53,380 bases of DNA. Origin: an uncultured Saprospiraceae bacterium (GTDB taxonomy: Bacteria; Bacteroidota; Bacteroidia; Chitinophagales; Saprospiraceae). Made by a program: the position numbers and the translations under genes. This document shows, piece after piece, positions 1 through 9,971 of the stretch (position 1 is its first letter; each line of letters opens with the position of its first letter). The stretch spans positions 1 through 53,380 of the forward strand of contig CALLAW010000054.1 in the NCBI GenBank assembly GCA_938001865.1, written 5' to 3'. A model generated the notes under the pieces. The model was not told the origin of the DNA. It saw only the letters and a list, made by a program, of their open reading frames with translations, and searched no databases.

Positions 1-22
1 CATCAATTGAGTCTGCTTTGAG

Positions 23-95
<73 letters not shown>

Positions 96-232
96 ATATT
101 TCTTTTCATTTTGGGTTATGATTCGCCTTTGGCGAATACCAACTGCTTCAATCCCAAATATTTGGTTTCATTTATATTAGCTAGCAATCGCTAAGTAATG
201 ATGCTTTCATCATAACGGATGGCAAAGATAGA

Positions 233-240
233 AACATTAT
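233..240 (-). promoter_or_regulatory. Bacteroidota -7 element upstream of the tRNA
   Basis: The minus strand reads TATCTTTG (consensus TAnnTTTG) followed by CC. No clear TTG is seen 19 nt upstream. It would place the transcript start near 228 and give the tRNA a 5' leader of about 130 nt. That leader contains a 7-bp hairpin at 121-137 (ATTCGCC, loop TTT, GGCGAAT). Confidence 0.5.
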
Positions 241-254
241 TTATATCTGCACCA

Positions 255-328
255 TCTTGGTCTCTTTATCTAAAGAGATTTTCATTTCTCATAATTCTGA
301 GATGAACATACAACTCTTGGTCTCAGAT
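255..328 (+). repeat. Direct and inverted repeats in the mqo leader
   Basis: The 10-mer TCTTGGTCTC occurs at 255-264 and again at 315-324. An 8-bp inverted repeat TCTCTTTA/TAAAGAGA (261-278) is followed by TTTT, resembling a short terminator or attenuator hairpin. A second possible stem pairs TCTGAGA near 296-302 with TCTCAGA at 321-327. The set lies 50-120 nt before mqo and could form alternative leader structures. No known riboswitch was recognised. Confidence 0.4.
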
Positions 329-377
329 TTCGTTTTTTACGATAGTATCAACCCAATCAAAATAAAACTTATCTCTT

Positions 378-1856
378 ATGAATAAATCACCTCGGATATC
401 ACTCATCGGTGCTGGTATCATGAGTGCTACCCTCGCTATGCTAATAAAGCAACTCATGCCAGATGCTCAGATCTCATTGTTTGAAAGGTTAGATAGAGTT
501 GGTGCAGAGAGTAGCGATGCTTGGAATAATGCTGGCACTGGTCATTCTGCTTTTTGTGAATTGAATTATACTCCATATAATAAGGCAGATAAGACATGTG
601 ACATCTCCAAAGCTCTTCTAATCAGTGAACAATTTGAAATATCAAAACAGTTCTGGTCTCACCTTTTGAAAACTGGTTTGCTTGAATCTCAATCATCATT
701 TATCAATGACATAGATCACTTGAGTCTAGTCTGGGGTGCAGATCATAGAGAATATCTTCGAACCAGGTATCAATCACTCACTAAGTATCCCATCTTTGAA
801 GATATGGTCTACACTGAGGACCATGGTCAGATCAATGATTGGATTCCTCTCATGATGAAAGGTCGCGATCCTAATGAGATATTGAGTTCCACTCGAATGG
901 AAATTGGCACGGATGTAAATTTTGGAGCAATCACAAGAGGGATTATCCAAGCTTTAGAAAGTATGGATGGAGTTGATGTAATGCTAAACCATGAAGTTAT
1001 GGATCTGAGCAAAATCGACAATGGATGGGTACTTGATGTCAATGATCTTCACTCAGATGTCCAGAAATCATATTCCAGTGAATTCGTATTTATAGGTGCT
1101 GGTGGTGGTGCCTTGCTCTTGTTGGAAAAATCTGACATTCCTGAAGGTGAAGGTTATGGAGGATTCCCAGTAAGTGGACAATTCTTGCGATGTAATAATC
1201 CAGAGATTATCAATCAACATGAAGCTAAAGTCTATGGCAAGGCTGCCTCAGGCTCTCCACCTATGTCTGTACCTCATCTTGATACTCGTATGCTTGATGG
1301 CCAACGGTCACTTCTCTTTGGTCCTTATGCTGGATTTTCTACCAAATTTCTAAAAAACGGCTCATACTTTGATCTCCCACTCTCAATAGAGATGCACAAC
1401 GTATGGCCAATGCTCGCAGCTGGAGTTCACAATATTGACTTGACTAGATACCTAATCCGACAAGTCACTCAAAGTCCAGAACAAAGATTTGAGTTCTTAA
1501 AAACTTTCTATCCAGAAGCAGTGATGAGTGATTGGGAATTGATCACTGCAGGTCAGAGAGTCCAGATTATCAAGAAAGATAAGGACGAAGGTGGAGTACT
1601 CAAGTTTGGGACTGAAATAATCGTCTCCGAGGAACGATCTCTCGCTGCACTCCTTGGTGCTAGTCCTGGAGCTTCGACCTCTGTGAGTATTATGCTCGAT
1701 GTCCTATCTCAGTGTTTTCCAGATGATTATCAATCTGCTCCGTGGCAAAAAAAATTAAAAGAAATGATTCCTAGCTTTGGAGAATCGTTGATACAGGATG
1801 GGGACTTATGCAGGCGTACTCGATCCATGACTACTCAAATTCTTAACTTAAATTAG
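378..1856 (+). CDS. mqo: Malate:quinone oxidoreductase
   Basis: This 492-residue FAD enzyme oxidises malate to oxaloacetate and passes electrons to the quinone pool; it is a peripheral inner-membrane enzyme of the TCA cycle, independent of NAD. The N-terminus has the dinucleotide-binding glycine motif SLIGAGIMSATLAML and then the family-typical WNNAGTGHSAFCELNYTP. The segment GSPPMSVPHLDTR and the late LGASPGASTS are also characteristic, and the length matches Mqo (about 490-500). The ATG at 378 places the Rossmann motif at the extreme N-terminus as expected. tesB starts 7 nt after the stop, so the two are probably co-transcribed. The leader contains repeats that may be regulatory. The function call is firm. 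Confidence 0.95.
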   Translation: MNKSPRISLIGAGIMSATLAMLIKQLMPDAQISLFERLDRVGAESSDAWNNAGTGHSAFCELNYTPYNKADKTCDISKALLISEQFEISKQFWSHLLKTGLLESQSSFINDIDHLSLVWGADHREYLRTRYQSLTKYPIFEDMVYTEDHGQINDWIPLMMKGRDPNEILSSTRMEIGTDVNFGAITRGIIQALESMDGVDVMLNHEVMDLSKIDNGWVLDVNDLHSDVQKSYSSEFVFIGAGGGALLLLEKSDIPEGEGYGGFPVSGQFLRCNNPEIINQHEAKVYGKAASGSPPMSVPHLDTRMLDGQRSLLFGPYAGFSTKFLKNGSYFDLPLSIEMHNVWPMLAAGVHNIDLTRYLIRQVTQSPEQRFEFLKTFYPEAVMSDWELITAGQRVQIIKKDKDEGGVLKFGTEIIVSEERSLAALLGASPGASTSVSIMLDVLSQCFPDDYQSAPWQKKLKEMIPSFGESLIQDGDLCRRTRSMTTQILNLN

Positions 1857-1863
1857 ACATCTC

Positions 1864-2739
1864 TTGGGACTAGAATCACTCCAACAACTCATAGAAATCA
1901 TCACTCTCGAACGGTTAGATACTACCCTATTCAGAGGACAAAATTATATTACTCCATGGAAGCGAGTCTTCGGTGGACAAGTACTCGGACAATCACTCAA
2001 TGCTGCCTACCAAACAGTGGATAAGGACAGATATGCACACTCTATACACGGATATTTTATCCTCAGTGGTGACGTTACCAAGCCAATTATCTATCAAGTA
2101 GATGTCCTCAGAGATGGAGGAAGCTTCTCCACACGGCGTGTAACAGCAAGTCAGAATGGGAAAGCAATATTTGTTATGGCGGCATCATTTCAATTAAATC
2201 AAAAGGGATTTGATCACCAAACCGAAATTCCAAATGTAGAGGGACATAAAGACCTACAAACTGACATCGAACAAATCGAAGTGATTAAAGATTACTCTCC
2301 TCGCCTTTATAAAAAAATGATGGCAAGAGCTCAAGGCGCCATAGAGTTTAGACCAGTCGAGAACATTCTTATCCGCGATCCTGAAGTCAATGACAATATC
2401 AAGAATGTCTGGATGAAATTGACTCAACAAACTGACATCAATAAGATAGACAAACCTCTCCAGCAACAATTGCTTGCTTATGCCTCGGATTATGACCTTC
2501 TGCTCACTGCGATCAATCCACATAGAGGTAAGTTTGACCCTAATAAGCTCTTTATTGCAAGTATCGACCATGCGATGTGGTTTCATCGAGACTTCGACTT
2601 CAACCAATGGCTACTCTACTCTATCAATAGTCCTAGCGCCAGCAACTCTAGAGGAATAGGAATGGGTCATATCTATAATGAAAAAGGTGACCTAGTCTCT
2701 ACAGTAGTGCAGGAAGGACTTCTTCGAATCAAGGATTAG
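1864..2739 (+). CDS. tesB: Acyl-CoA thioesterase II
   Basis: This 291-residue double-hotdog enzyme hydrolyses fatty acyl-CoA to free acid and CoA in the cytoplasm. It resembles E. coli TesB along its length: FRGQ early, RVFGGQVLGQSL, FSTRRVTASQNGKAIF, YASDYDLL, SIDHAMWFHR, and VVQEG near the end. The expected catalytic set is present: Asp209 (YASD), Ser233 in SIDH where E. coli has Thr, and Gln283 (VQEG). The start is a TTG at 1864, because the reading frame is closed by a stop at 1849 and no ATG is available before the conserved region. It follows mqo by 7 nt. Confidence 0.93.
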   Translation: MGLESLQQLIEIITLERLDTTLFRGQNYITPWKRVFGGQVLGQSLNAAYQTVDKDRYAHSIHGYFILSGDVTKPIIYQVDVLRDGGSFSTRRVTASQNGKAIFVMAASFQLNQKGFDHQTEIPNVEGHKDLQTDIEQIEVIKDYSPRLYKKMMARAQGAIEFRPVENILIRDPEVNDNIKNVWMKLTQQTDINKIDKPLQQQLLAYASDYDLLLTAINPHRGKFDPNKLFIASIDHAMWFHRDFDFNQWLLYSINSPSASNSRGIGMGHIYNEKGDLVSTVVQEGLLRIKD

Positions 2740-2869
2740 ATACTGGAGCACGTAAGAGTGACCCTCTCTTCCCAGAATCCTCACAGATGAAAAACTGAAG
2801 AACACTACCAAAGTACGTACAAACATATCCAAAAACAGAAAAACCATCACTTAGGCGAATAACCTAACC

Positions 2870-2877
2870 TATCTTTG
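2870..2877 (+). promoter_or_regulatory. Bacteroidota -7 element for a predicted small RNA
   Basis: TATCTTTG matches TAnnTTTG exactly. It would start a transcript at about 2881-2884. The -33 box is poor: only TTAGG at 2851, with short spacing. Confidence 0.45.
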
Positions 2878-2880
2878 ACA

Positions 2881-2993
2881 TGCTAACAGGATATAGCAAT
2901 CAAAGCACTGCATAACCTTCCTATTGAAAATTACAGTTTATACAATTCTTTTTAAAGGGGATTACGATTTAACTATTTCGTAGTCCTCTTTTT
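2881..2993 (+). ncRNA. Candidate small RNA, about 113 nt
   Basis: The stretch begins just after a -7 element with a small hairpin, TGCTA at 2881-2885 pairing with TAGCA at 2894-2898, and ends at an intrinsic terminator. It holds no ORF with a plausible start. It could equally be the 3' end of the mqo-tesB message, as the terminator lies about 220 nt past tesB. No known RNA family was recognised. Confidence 0.35.
2956..2993 (+). terminator. Intrinsic terminator, plus-strand specific
   Basis: A 12-bp stem pairs 2956-2967 with 2978-2989 around a 10-nt loop and is followed by TTTT. Two of the pairs are G-U wobbles on the plus-strand RNA and would be C-A mismatches on the opposite strand, so it works for plus-strand transcription. 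Confidence 0.75.
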
Positions 2994-3133
2994 ATTCCTA
3001 CTCGTTTCTAAAATCATTGCAAATTAATTCTAACTGCGTTGAGACAGAGTGAAAGGAGGCATTTGAACACCTATCTCATAAATTCAAGACAACAATTTTT
3101 GTAGAATGATTATGCATTCTTTAACTTTACTGA

Positions 3134-6100
3134 ATGCGATATATCACACTGTTCCTATTTCTATTGATTGCTCAAAGTGTTTACGGTCAATCCAAATCTG
3201 AGTTATTTAAGGTTATCCCCAATCAGAATACAGAGATGCCAGACTGGGCTCGACTGATGTACAGCGACAATCCCAATGTCTGGGAGGTTGATTATCTGAT
3301 GGAGCTCTACTATGAGACACATCAGTTTGAAAAATCTATTCATACTCAGAACTACAAATTTTGGCGAAAGCAGATTGCAGACTATTGTCAAATTGACGGC
3401 ACCATCAATATTCCTCCAAGAAAGCAAAGGAAAGAAATCACTCGAGCAATCAGAGATCAAAGGGAAAAAACCTCTAAATCAACAGATGTGTGGACAAGTA
3501 TAGGCCCCTTCGCTACCTATCGAAATAATAGCCTTAATCTTCAATCGCAACATGCTAACGTCTACAGTATCAATGTTTCTACGATTGACTCAGATCACAT
3601 CTTGATAGGGACGGAGTCTGGCGGAGTGTTTAACTCATACAACAATGGTGATGATTGGAATCTTATCACCAAAGAAGAGGACTTCTCGGGTGGTATCACT
3701 TCAGTACAAATAGACCCAAGTAACGACAGTAGATATCTCATCTACGCTGATCATGCCATTTACGAAAGTACTAATCAAGGAGCTTCATGGACAGAACTGT
3801 ACGTGGTCGGGGCAAGAGTTGATGAGATCAAGTTTGACCCACAACAATCTGACATCGTCTACCTGACTGCTCAGAACGGTCTACATCGGAGCGATGATGG
3901 AGGTGTGACATGGTCCATACTCTACACCGAACCGTGTTGGGATATAGACTTTCACCCTACTGAGAGTGAGACAGTCTATCTACTCAAGTCTAACAATACT
4001 TTGATCAGATCAGAGTTTTTCAAATCAGATGATAATGGTTTGACATTTACACTTCAGAGTGCTGGATGGTATCTCCCCCAAGTCCCTAGCGAAGCGAATA
4101 ATGAGGGAGGTAAGATTGCAGTCAGTGCAGATGATCCCGACCGTGTCTATACGTGTCTGATTGGCAATAGCAAGGCTGGAGATAATGGATGGATTGGACT
4201 CTATAGAAGCGATGATTCGGGAGAGAGTTGGTCATTGCCATCAGGGCAGATTGGCGGGCCATATGCTGATATGAATACGATGCCTTGGAGTGCTGCATCC
4301 TATGGTAGCGGATACCACCAAGGATTTTACAACTTTGATTGTGAGGCTTCGCCAGATGATGCTGATCTAGTATGGTTTGGTACTGTCAGACTCATTGAAT
4401 CCACTGATGGCGGGAGCTCATACCTCAGCATAGGAGGAGCTAATAGTACGAGACTTGACTACATACATGCTGACATCCAAGCGATCGAAATCCAAGATGG
4501 AAAAATCTGGATCGCATCTGATGGAGGGCTCAACTACTCCGATGACGACCTCTTATCACATGTAGCTAAGCACCGAGGGATGATTGCATCCAACTTTTGG
4601 GGATTTGGATCTGGGTGGAATGAAGATGTCTATGTAGGTGGCAAGTATCACAATGGCAATACTACCTATCTCGGTGCTTATGGACTTGGTGAGACACATA
4701 ATGTAGGTGGTGTAGAGGAGGCAACAGGATATGTCAATCCACTCCTCAATAATAATGTCTACTTCAATCAATACTGGTCTGGCTACACAGTCCGTAAAAT
4801 ATTAGCTGATGATCTAGGAGGGAATACTGCTAATGGATCACCCGTCAATATTATACCCAATGAATCGTATGTGAGCAGCAGTAGTAGTGGATTATATTTC
4901 CATCCAAAGTATGCTCATCAGATGTACGCAGGCGTAGACAACACCATCCAGAAATCGGACGATGGTGGGGTTACATGGTCTGCTCTCCATACGTTTGGCA
5001 CAGATGGCAAAGTCTATGAAATCGAAATCGCAAGGAGCAATCCAGATATTATCTACTGTGTCTATCAACCGGGAGGTGGTTATTGGGATTGGTGTGAAAT
5101 ACATAAGTCTACAGATGGTGGACAGACATTCCAGATGATTACCAATATCGATGCCAATAGATGGAGATTGGAGTTCTCTATCGATCCATATCACCCTGAA
5201 GAGATCTGGGTCTCTGCTATCAATGGGAGCAATGGAGAGAAGGTCTATCGAAGCACTGACTCAGGTGACACATGGACCAATGTGACGACAAATCAGCTAG
5301 ATGGACAGAGTATCTCTGATATTCTCTATCAACCTGGGAGTGAAGGGATTGCATACATCGTCACTACTAACGGGATGTACTATTTTGATCCAGAATCTAA
5401 TGACTGGATAGATTATAGCAGCGGTCTCCCCTTCCAAGTCAAACCACTCAAATTGAAGCCCTTCTATGCTCAAAACAAACTACGGATTGCAACATATGGA
5501 AGAGGCATATGGGAAGCTGAGATCCCAATATCATATACCGAAAAAGTAGAAATCATCACTAATACACAGACCGTCAATTGCTCTAGGGACACGGTATCAC
5601 TTGATTCATATTCCTTCGTAGATCAGACTGACAATGCGTGGTTATGGACGATAGAGCCAAGCCCGGAGTACATCGATGATGCCACAGCCCGCAATCCCAA
5701 AGTAGTCCTGGGACCTGATGGCAGTTATTCTGTGACTCTAGCATCTACCAGCAATGGTATTACTCTCTCCACTACTGAGTCAGACTTCATCACAGTAGAC
5801 TCTCAGTGTGAGCCAGATACGATACCTGGACAGTCACTACAGATGGTCCAAGCTGGTGATTATGTCCAACTTCCAGATTATGAGATTGAAGCAACTCAGA
5901 CATTTACAATCAGTGCATGGGTCAAGCCAAATGGCATCCAAGACGAGTACTCTGGAATCGTAATGGGTGATAATGCAACTGGTGGGCTCAACTTCAGAGA
6001 GGCCAATAATACGCTTGCATATCACTGGCCAGGTGGAGCTTGGTGGTACGACAGTAATCTTACCGTACCAGCTGACGAATGGTCTCACGTAGCTATGGTC

Positions 6101-7090
6101 GTGACCCCAACAAGTGTCACACTCTATGTAAATGGTGTAGGCGCTACACACACCACATCTCCTGAAGCCATAGATATCAATAGCTTGAAGATAGGCAGTT
6201 ACAAAGGATGGTCTAGTCGTAACTACCGAGGAGAAATAGATGAAGTTGCAATCTGGAATCGATCACTCTCTCAAACAGAAATCCGCGAACACCGACACTT
6301 GACTAAAGAGGATATCGTTGCAACTGATCCAGACTTCATCGCATATTATCAATTTAATGATGACAACCTCCAGATCCTTGATCGCATAGGCACTAAGCAT
6401 GGCACATTGTCTGGTACATCTTCGCTGGTCACATCTACTGGACCATTTGGCGGAGGTACATCCGACATGCATCTAATCAACTCTAGTGGTCTCTATACTT
6501 ATGTAAATGGGAATGTAGAGTTAGAGCTAGGAGCCACAGGTACTTACCCCAATGATGAGGTCTATGTCTCTCTGATCAACCAACTTCCATTCGACAATCC
6601 AGAGAATATAGAGGGAATCATGAGCTTCTTCATTGTCAATAACTATGGAGTGGATGACTTCTCCTCCGAAGTCTCTATCACATATGACGATCCACTTACG
6701 AGTCCTCTTCCGAGTAGTATAGAGAGTCCTCAGACTCTCTATCTCTTGACTCGAAGCGTCAACTCAGACGTAGAGACTTGGGACCAAACATGCAGCAATA
6801 CTGCCGTCATAGGAGAGAAATATCACGTACAGGCCTGCAATCTCCAATCAGGGCTCAATCATCAATATATCCTCTACAAACTTTGCAAAGAGGAATCTTT
6901 TGAAATGCTCCCTTACCTCTCTGGAGAGATCGAAGCAATCTTGGTCAATGAACAGATCGAAGCAAATAACATGATCTTTTCAGGGGCAGATATCTTGTAT
7001 AAGGCTGGCAATGAAATCTTGCTGAGTAACGGTTTTAATACAGAAGCAGGAGCAGAGTTATTGATACAGATAGGGCGATGCGATAATTGA
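3134..7090 (+). CDS. Large secreted Asp-box (sortilin/VPS10-like) propeller protein with LamG-like domain
   Basis: This 1318-residue protein starts with a clear signal peptide (MRYITLFLFLLIAQSVYGQ). Residues about 150-800 hold repeated Asp-box motifs, including SDDGGVTWS twice (near 253 and 607), SDDSGESWS (near 358), STDGGQTF (near 658) and STDSGDTW (near 706). Such repeats form beta-propellers of the sortilin/VPS10 or sialidase-like type. A region near 810-895 looks like an immunoglobulin-like or PKD-like spacer. Residues about 902-1060 resemble a LamG/concanavalin-A-like domain (FTISAWVKPNG, WSHVAMVV). The last 50 residues (LYKAGNEILLSNGFNTEAG and on) resemble a coathanger-type C-terminal domain rather than a classic T9SS tail. 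Export and surface or extracellular location are likely; substrate and catalysis are unknown. Confidence 0.8.
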   Translation: MRYITLFLFLLIAQSVYGQSKSELFKVIPNQNTEMPDWARLMYSDNPNVWEVDYLMELYYETHQFEKSIHTQNYKFWRKQIADYCQIDGTINIPPRKQRKEITRAIRDQREKTSKSTDVWTSIGPFATYRNNSLNLQSQHANVYSINVSTIDSDHILIGTESGGVFNSYNNGDDWNLITKEEDFSGGITSVQIDPSNDSRYLIYADHAIYESTNQGASWTELYVVGARVDEIKFDPQQSDIVYLTAQNGLHRSDDGGVTWSILYTEPCWDIDFHPTESETVYLLKSNNTLIRSEFFKSDDNGLTFTLQSAGWYLPQVPSEANNEGGKIAVSADDPDRVYTCLIGNSKAGDNGWIGLYRSDDSGESWSLPSGQIGGPYADMNTMPWSAASYGSGYHQGFYNFDCEASPDDADLVWFGTVRLIESTDGGSSYLSIGGANSTRLDYIHADIQAIEIQDGKIWIASDGGLNYSDDDLLSHVAKHRGMIASNFWGFGSGWNEDVYVGGKYHNGNTTYLGAYGLGETHNVGGVEEATGYVNPLLNNNVYFNQYWSGYTVRKILADDLGGNTANGSPVNIIPNESYVSSSSSGLYFHPKYAHQMYAGVDNTIQKSDDGGVTWSALHTFGTDGKVYEIEIARSNPDIIYCVYQPGGGYWDWCEIHKSTDGGQTFQMITNIDANRWRLEFSIDPYHPEEIWVSAINGSNGEKVYRSTDSGDTWTNVTTNQLDGQSISDILYQPGSEGIAYIVTTNGMYYFDPESNDWIDYSSGLPFQVKPLKLKPFYAQNKLRIATYGRGIWEAEIPISYTEKVEIITNTQTVNCSRDTVSLDSYSFVDQTDNAWLWTIEPSPEYIDDATARNPKVVLGPDGSYSVTLASTSNGITLSTTESDFITVDSQCEPDTIPGQSLQMVQAGDYVQLPDYEIEATQTFTISAWVKPNGIQDEYSGIVMGDNATGGLNFREANNTLAYHWPGGAWWYDSNLTVPADEWSHVAMVVTPTSVTLYVNGVGATHTTSPEAIDINSLKIGSYKGWSSRNYRGEIDEVAIWNRSLSQTEIREHRHLTKEDIVATDPDFIAYYQFNDDNLQILDRIGTKHGTLSGTSSLVTSTGPFGGGTSDMHLINSSGLYTYVNGNVELELGATGTYPNDEVYVSLINQLPFDNPENIEGIMSFFIVNNYGVDDFSSEVSITYDDPLTSPLPSSIESPQTLYLLTRSVNSDVETWDQTCSNTAVIGEKYHVQACNLQSGLNHQYILYKLCKEESFEMLPYLSGEIEAILVNEQIEANNMIFSGADILYKAGNEILLSNGFNTEAGAELLIQIGRCDN

Positions 7091-7141
7091 TGCGGAAGTA
7101 GTCAGTCAATCTATACTGCACCAATACTACTAGAGGCATCT

Positions 7142-9757
7142 CTAGAGCTTATCGACCTTTCCCTTCAGCTCGATGAGCTTCATCATGCACTCCACTGGTG
7201 TCATTGTCTCTACTGTCAGTGTAGAGATATCTTTGACGACTTCTTGTCCGACTGCTGGCTGGAAGAGGTCCAATTGCATCGTAGGAGTAGCAGCGAGTGA
7301 CTTGAGGGTTTCGCTAGATTCTTTATTGATAGACTTCTTCTCCAATTCGATAAGAATCTGAGCTGCTCTATGGACAATCTTATTGGGCATACTCGCGAGC
7401 TTGGCGACATGGATACCGAAGCTGTGTTGTGATCCCCCCTCAATTAGAGTCCTCAGGAAAACAACAGTATTATTCACCTCTTTAGTCGCGATATTAAAGT
7501 TTTTGATCCTCTCGTGTTTGTTCGCAAGTTCATTGAGTTCGTGATAGTGAGTAGCGAAGAGTGTTTTGGGTCTTGCATCAGGGAGTTCGTGCAGATATTC
7601 TGCAATCGACCAAGCGATTGAGATTCCGTCATATGTACTCGTCCCTCTTCCGATTTCGTCGAGTAGCACGAGACTTCTATCTGAGATATTATTCATGATA
7701 CTTGATGTTTCTGTCATCTCTACCATGAATGTAGACTCGCCGCTACTGATATTATCGCTTGCCCCTACTCTTGTAAATAGCTTGTCGATATACCCAATTG
7801 CAGCAGATTCGGCTGGCACATAACTTCCTATCTGAGCCATCAAGCAGATAAGTGCAGTCTGTCTGAGTACGGCTGACTTTCCAGACATATTGGGTCCAGT
7901 AATCATCATGATTTGCTGTTCGGAATCATCTAGATAGAGATCATTTGGCACATATGAGGTATAGTGTTCGAGTTGGCTCTCTATGACAGGATGTCGACCC
8001 TTGACGATACTTATGGCTTTACTCTCATTGACCGTTGGTCTTGAGTAATTATAGTGATTAGCTAATCTACTGAATCCAATCAATACATCTAATTCTCCGA
8101 TGAGTCTTGCATTCTCTTGGATAGGTTGGATGTAATCAGAGCATGTACTTACTAATTCTTCGAAGAGTCGCAACTCTAAGTCCAGCATCTTCTCTTCCGC
8201 GGTCAAGATTTTGGATTCTAGTTCTTTGAGCTCATCTGTAATGTATCGTTCTGCGTTGGTAAGAGTCTGTTTTCTTACCCAATTTTCTGGGATGAGACCT
8301 TGATTTTTGTATTTATTCGTCACTTCGAGATAGTACCCAAATACATTATTGAAGCCTATCTTGAGATTAGTAATTCCAGTCGCAGTAGCTTCTCTCTGTT
8401 GGATGTCGACAAGGAGTGCCTTACTATTATTGATGATATACTTGACATCATCTAGCTCTGCGTCGAACCCTTCCTTGAGGAAAAATCCCTTCTTTGTCAA
8501 TGTGGGAGGATCCTCTACTATTGCATGTGTAATAATCTCCACGAGTGACTCGCATGGATGTAGCTGTTCTCTGATCACATCAAATGTAGGGTCAGTCTGT
8601 AACACACTGATGATATCTGGGATCACTTGCAGTGATTTGCCTAGAGCGGCTATCTCTCTTGGATTGATCTTCTGTGTAGAGATCTTTGATACAAGTCTCT
8701 CTAGGTCTCCAATCTGAGTGAGTGATGACTTGAGAGTCTCTGCCTTATCAGTATTCTCTACGAGATGAGCAACTTTCTTCAATCTTTCTTCTATCGCATG
8801 GACTGATACGAGAGGAAGTAATATCCACTTCTTGAGCATCCTTGCTCCCATCGGAGATGTGGTCTTATTCATCACTGAGAAGAGTGACTTACCGGATTCA
8901 TGTTGAGAGTGGATGAGCTCAAGATTACGGATAGTGAATCGGTCTAGCCAAAGGAATTCATCGCTTTGAATCCGACTGATACTAGAGATATGACCAAGTT
9001 TATGTTGGTTACTTTCTTCAAGATATTGGATGATTCCACCTGCTGCTATCTGACCCAACACCTGTGACTGTATCCCAAATCCTTTGAATGATTTACCCTC
9101 AAAGTGACGAGCTAATACTTGTATGGCGTGATCCTCTGAATAGATCCACTCATCTAATGGATAGATATACAGTCCTGGATCATTGAGTAGGTCTTTGAGG
9201 TCCGACTGATGTGTACGAGAGACTAAGATCTCCGTAGGTTCAAAACTCTGAATCAGCTTACGCAAAAGGGCAGCTCCACCCTGAGCTACTAAGAACTCTC
9301 CAGTACTAATATCCAAGAATGACACTCCGTAGACATCAGATTTGGAAAAAACTACTGAGGCGAGAAAATTATTTTTATTGTGAGTCAAGATGGAGTCATG
9401 GTAAGTAACTCCAGGAGTGACTAAGTCTGTAACTCCTCGTTTGACAATCTTTTTTTCCTTACTTGGTTTTTCGAGTTGTTCGCAGATCGCTACACGATAG
9501 CCAGCCTTGACCAACTTGGGCAGATACACATCTACCGAATGATATGGAAATCCTGCAAGCTCAATCTTTGATCCACCATTATTACGAGCAGTGAGTACGA
9601 TACCCAATACATTTGCAGCCTTGACTGCGTCCTCTCCAAAGGTCTCATAGAAGTCACCAACTCTGAACAACAACAACGCATCAGGATGCTTTGCTTTGAT
9701 CTCAAAGTATTGCTTCATTAGCGGTGTTACCTTGGTCGATTTACTCTTCCCTGCCAC
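7142..9757 (-). CDS. mutS: DNA mismatch repair protein MutS
   Basis: This 871-residue ATPase recognises base mismatches and small loops and starts methyl-independent or strand-directed repair with MutL. The mismatch-binding motif GDFYETF is at residues 34-40, with the wedging Phe36 and Glu38. The connector, lever and clamp regions follow. The Walker A motif GPNMSGKS starts at Gly621, then come DEIGRGTSTYDG (Walker B and signature) and the FATHYHEL motif. Length and order match MutS1, not the MutS2 form. The ATG at 9757 is 35 codons before the Phe-x-Glu motif, as usual. A weak promoter match (TATCTTCG on the minus strand) lies at 9789-9796. Confidence 0.97.
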   Translation of the reverse strand: MAGKSKSTKVTPLMKQYFEIKAKHPDALLLFRVGDFYETFGEDAVKAANVLGIVLTARNNGGSKIELAGFPYHSVDVYLPKLVKAGYRVAICEQLEKPSKEKKIVKRGVTDLVTPGVTYHDSILTHNKNNFLASVVFSKSDVYGVSFLDISTGEFLVAQGGAALLRKLIQSFEPTEILVSRTHQSDLKDLLNDPGLYIYPLDEWIYSEDHAIQVLARHFEGKSFKGFGIQSQVLGQIAAGGIIQYLEESNQHKLGHISSISRIQSDEFLWLDRFTIRNLELIHSQHESGKSLFSVMNKTTSPMGARMLKKWILLPLVSVHAIEERLKKVAHLVENTDKAETLKSSLTQIGDLERLVSKISTQKINPREIAALGKSLQVIPDIISVLQTDPTFDVIREQLHPCESLVEIITHAIVEDPPTLTKKGFFLKEGFDAELDDVKYIINNSKALLVDIQQREATATGITNLKIGFNNVFGYYLEVTNKYKNQGLIPENWVRKQTLTNAERYITDELKELESKILTAEEKMLDLELRLFEELVSTCSDYIQPIQENARLIGELDVLIGFSRLANHYNYSRPTVNESKAISIVKGRHPVIESQLEHYTSYVPNDLYLDDSEQQIMMITGPNMSGKSAVLRQTALICLMAQIGSYVPAESAAIGYIDKLFTRVGASDNISSGESTFMVEMTETSSIMNNISDRSLVLLDEIGRGTSTYDGISIAWSIAEYLHELPDARPKTLFATHYHELNELANKHERIKNFNIATKEVNNTVVFLRTLIEGGSQHSFGIHVAKLASMPNKIVHRAAQILIELEKKSINKESSETLKSLAATPTMQLDLFQPAVGQEVVKDISTLTVETMTPVECMMKLIELKGKVDKL

Positions 9758-9903
9758 TCCCTTTTATTCAGATTGATTGATAAGATAACGAAGATACAGA
9801 TTGTCTGAGAGACTACTCAGACTTGCAAGCATTATCTCTTGGCTTTTACAGAAGTACCCATAGTTCTCTTCTGATTCCTGAGCACGATTTCGCCTCAAAG
9901 TAG

Positions 9904-9940
9904 AACAGCGATGAAAAAAATTGAATTCTCCATCGCTGTT
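9904..9940 (-). terminator. Inverted repeat, possible terminator of the sugar porter gene
   Basis: A perfect 10-bp inverted repeat AACAGCGATG (9904-9913) / CATCGCTGTT (9931-9940) with a 17-nt loop lies just downstream of the transporter gene on the minus strand. There is no strong U-tract on that side, so termination is uncertain. Confidence 0.35.
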
Positions 9941-9971
9941 GCTTTGATTATTTTCTTTTATCTCACCTAGA

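Larger units (their letters stand above)
2740..3133. other. Intergenic region of 394 nt with a predicted small transcript
   Basis: No ORF of note is visible. The region holds a -7 element at 2870-2877 and a plus-strand terminator at 2956-2993. The last 140 nt are a plain AT-rich leader for the gene at 3134. Confidence 0.6.

Noticed and set aside
121-137. 7-bp hairpin in the tRNA leader as a terminator or REP element
   Set aside because: No U-tract and only one copy seen here; left as a note in the tRNA promoter entry.
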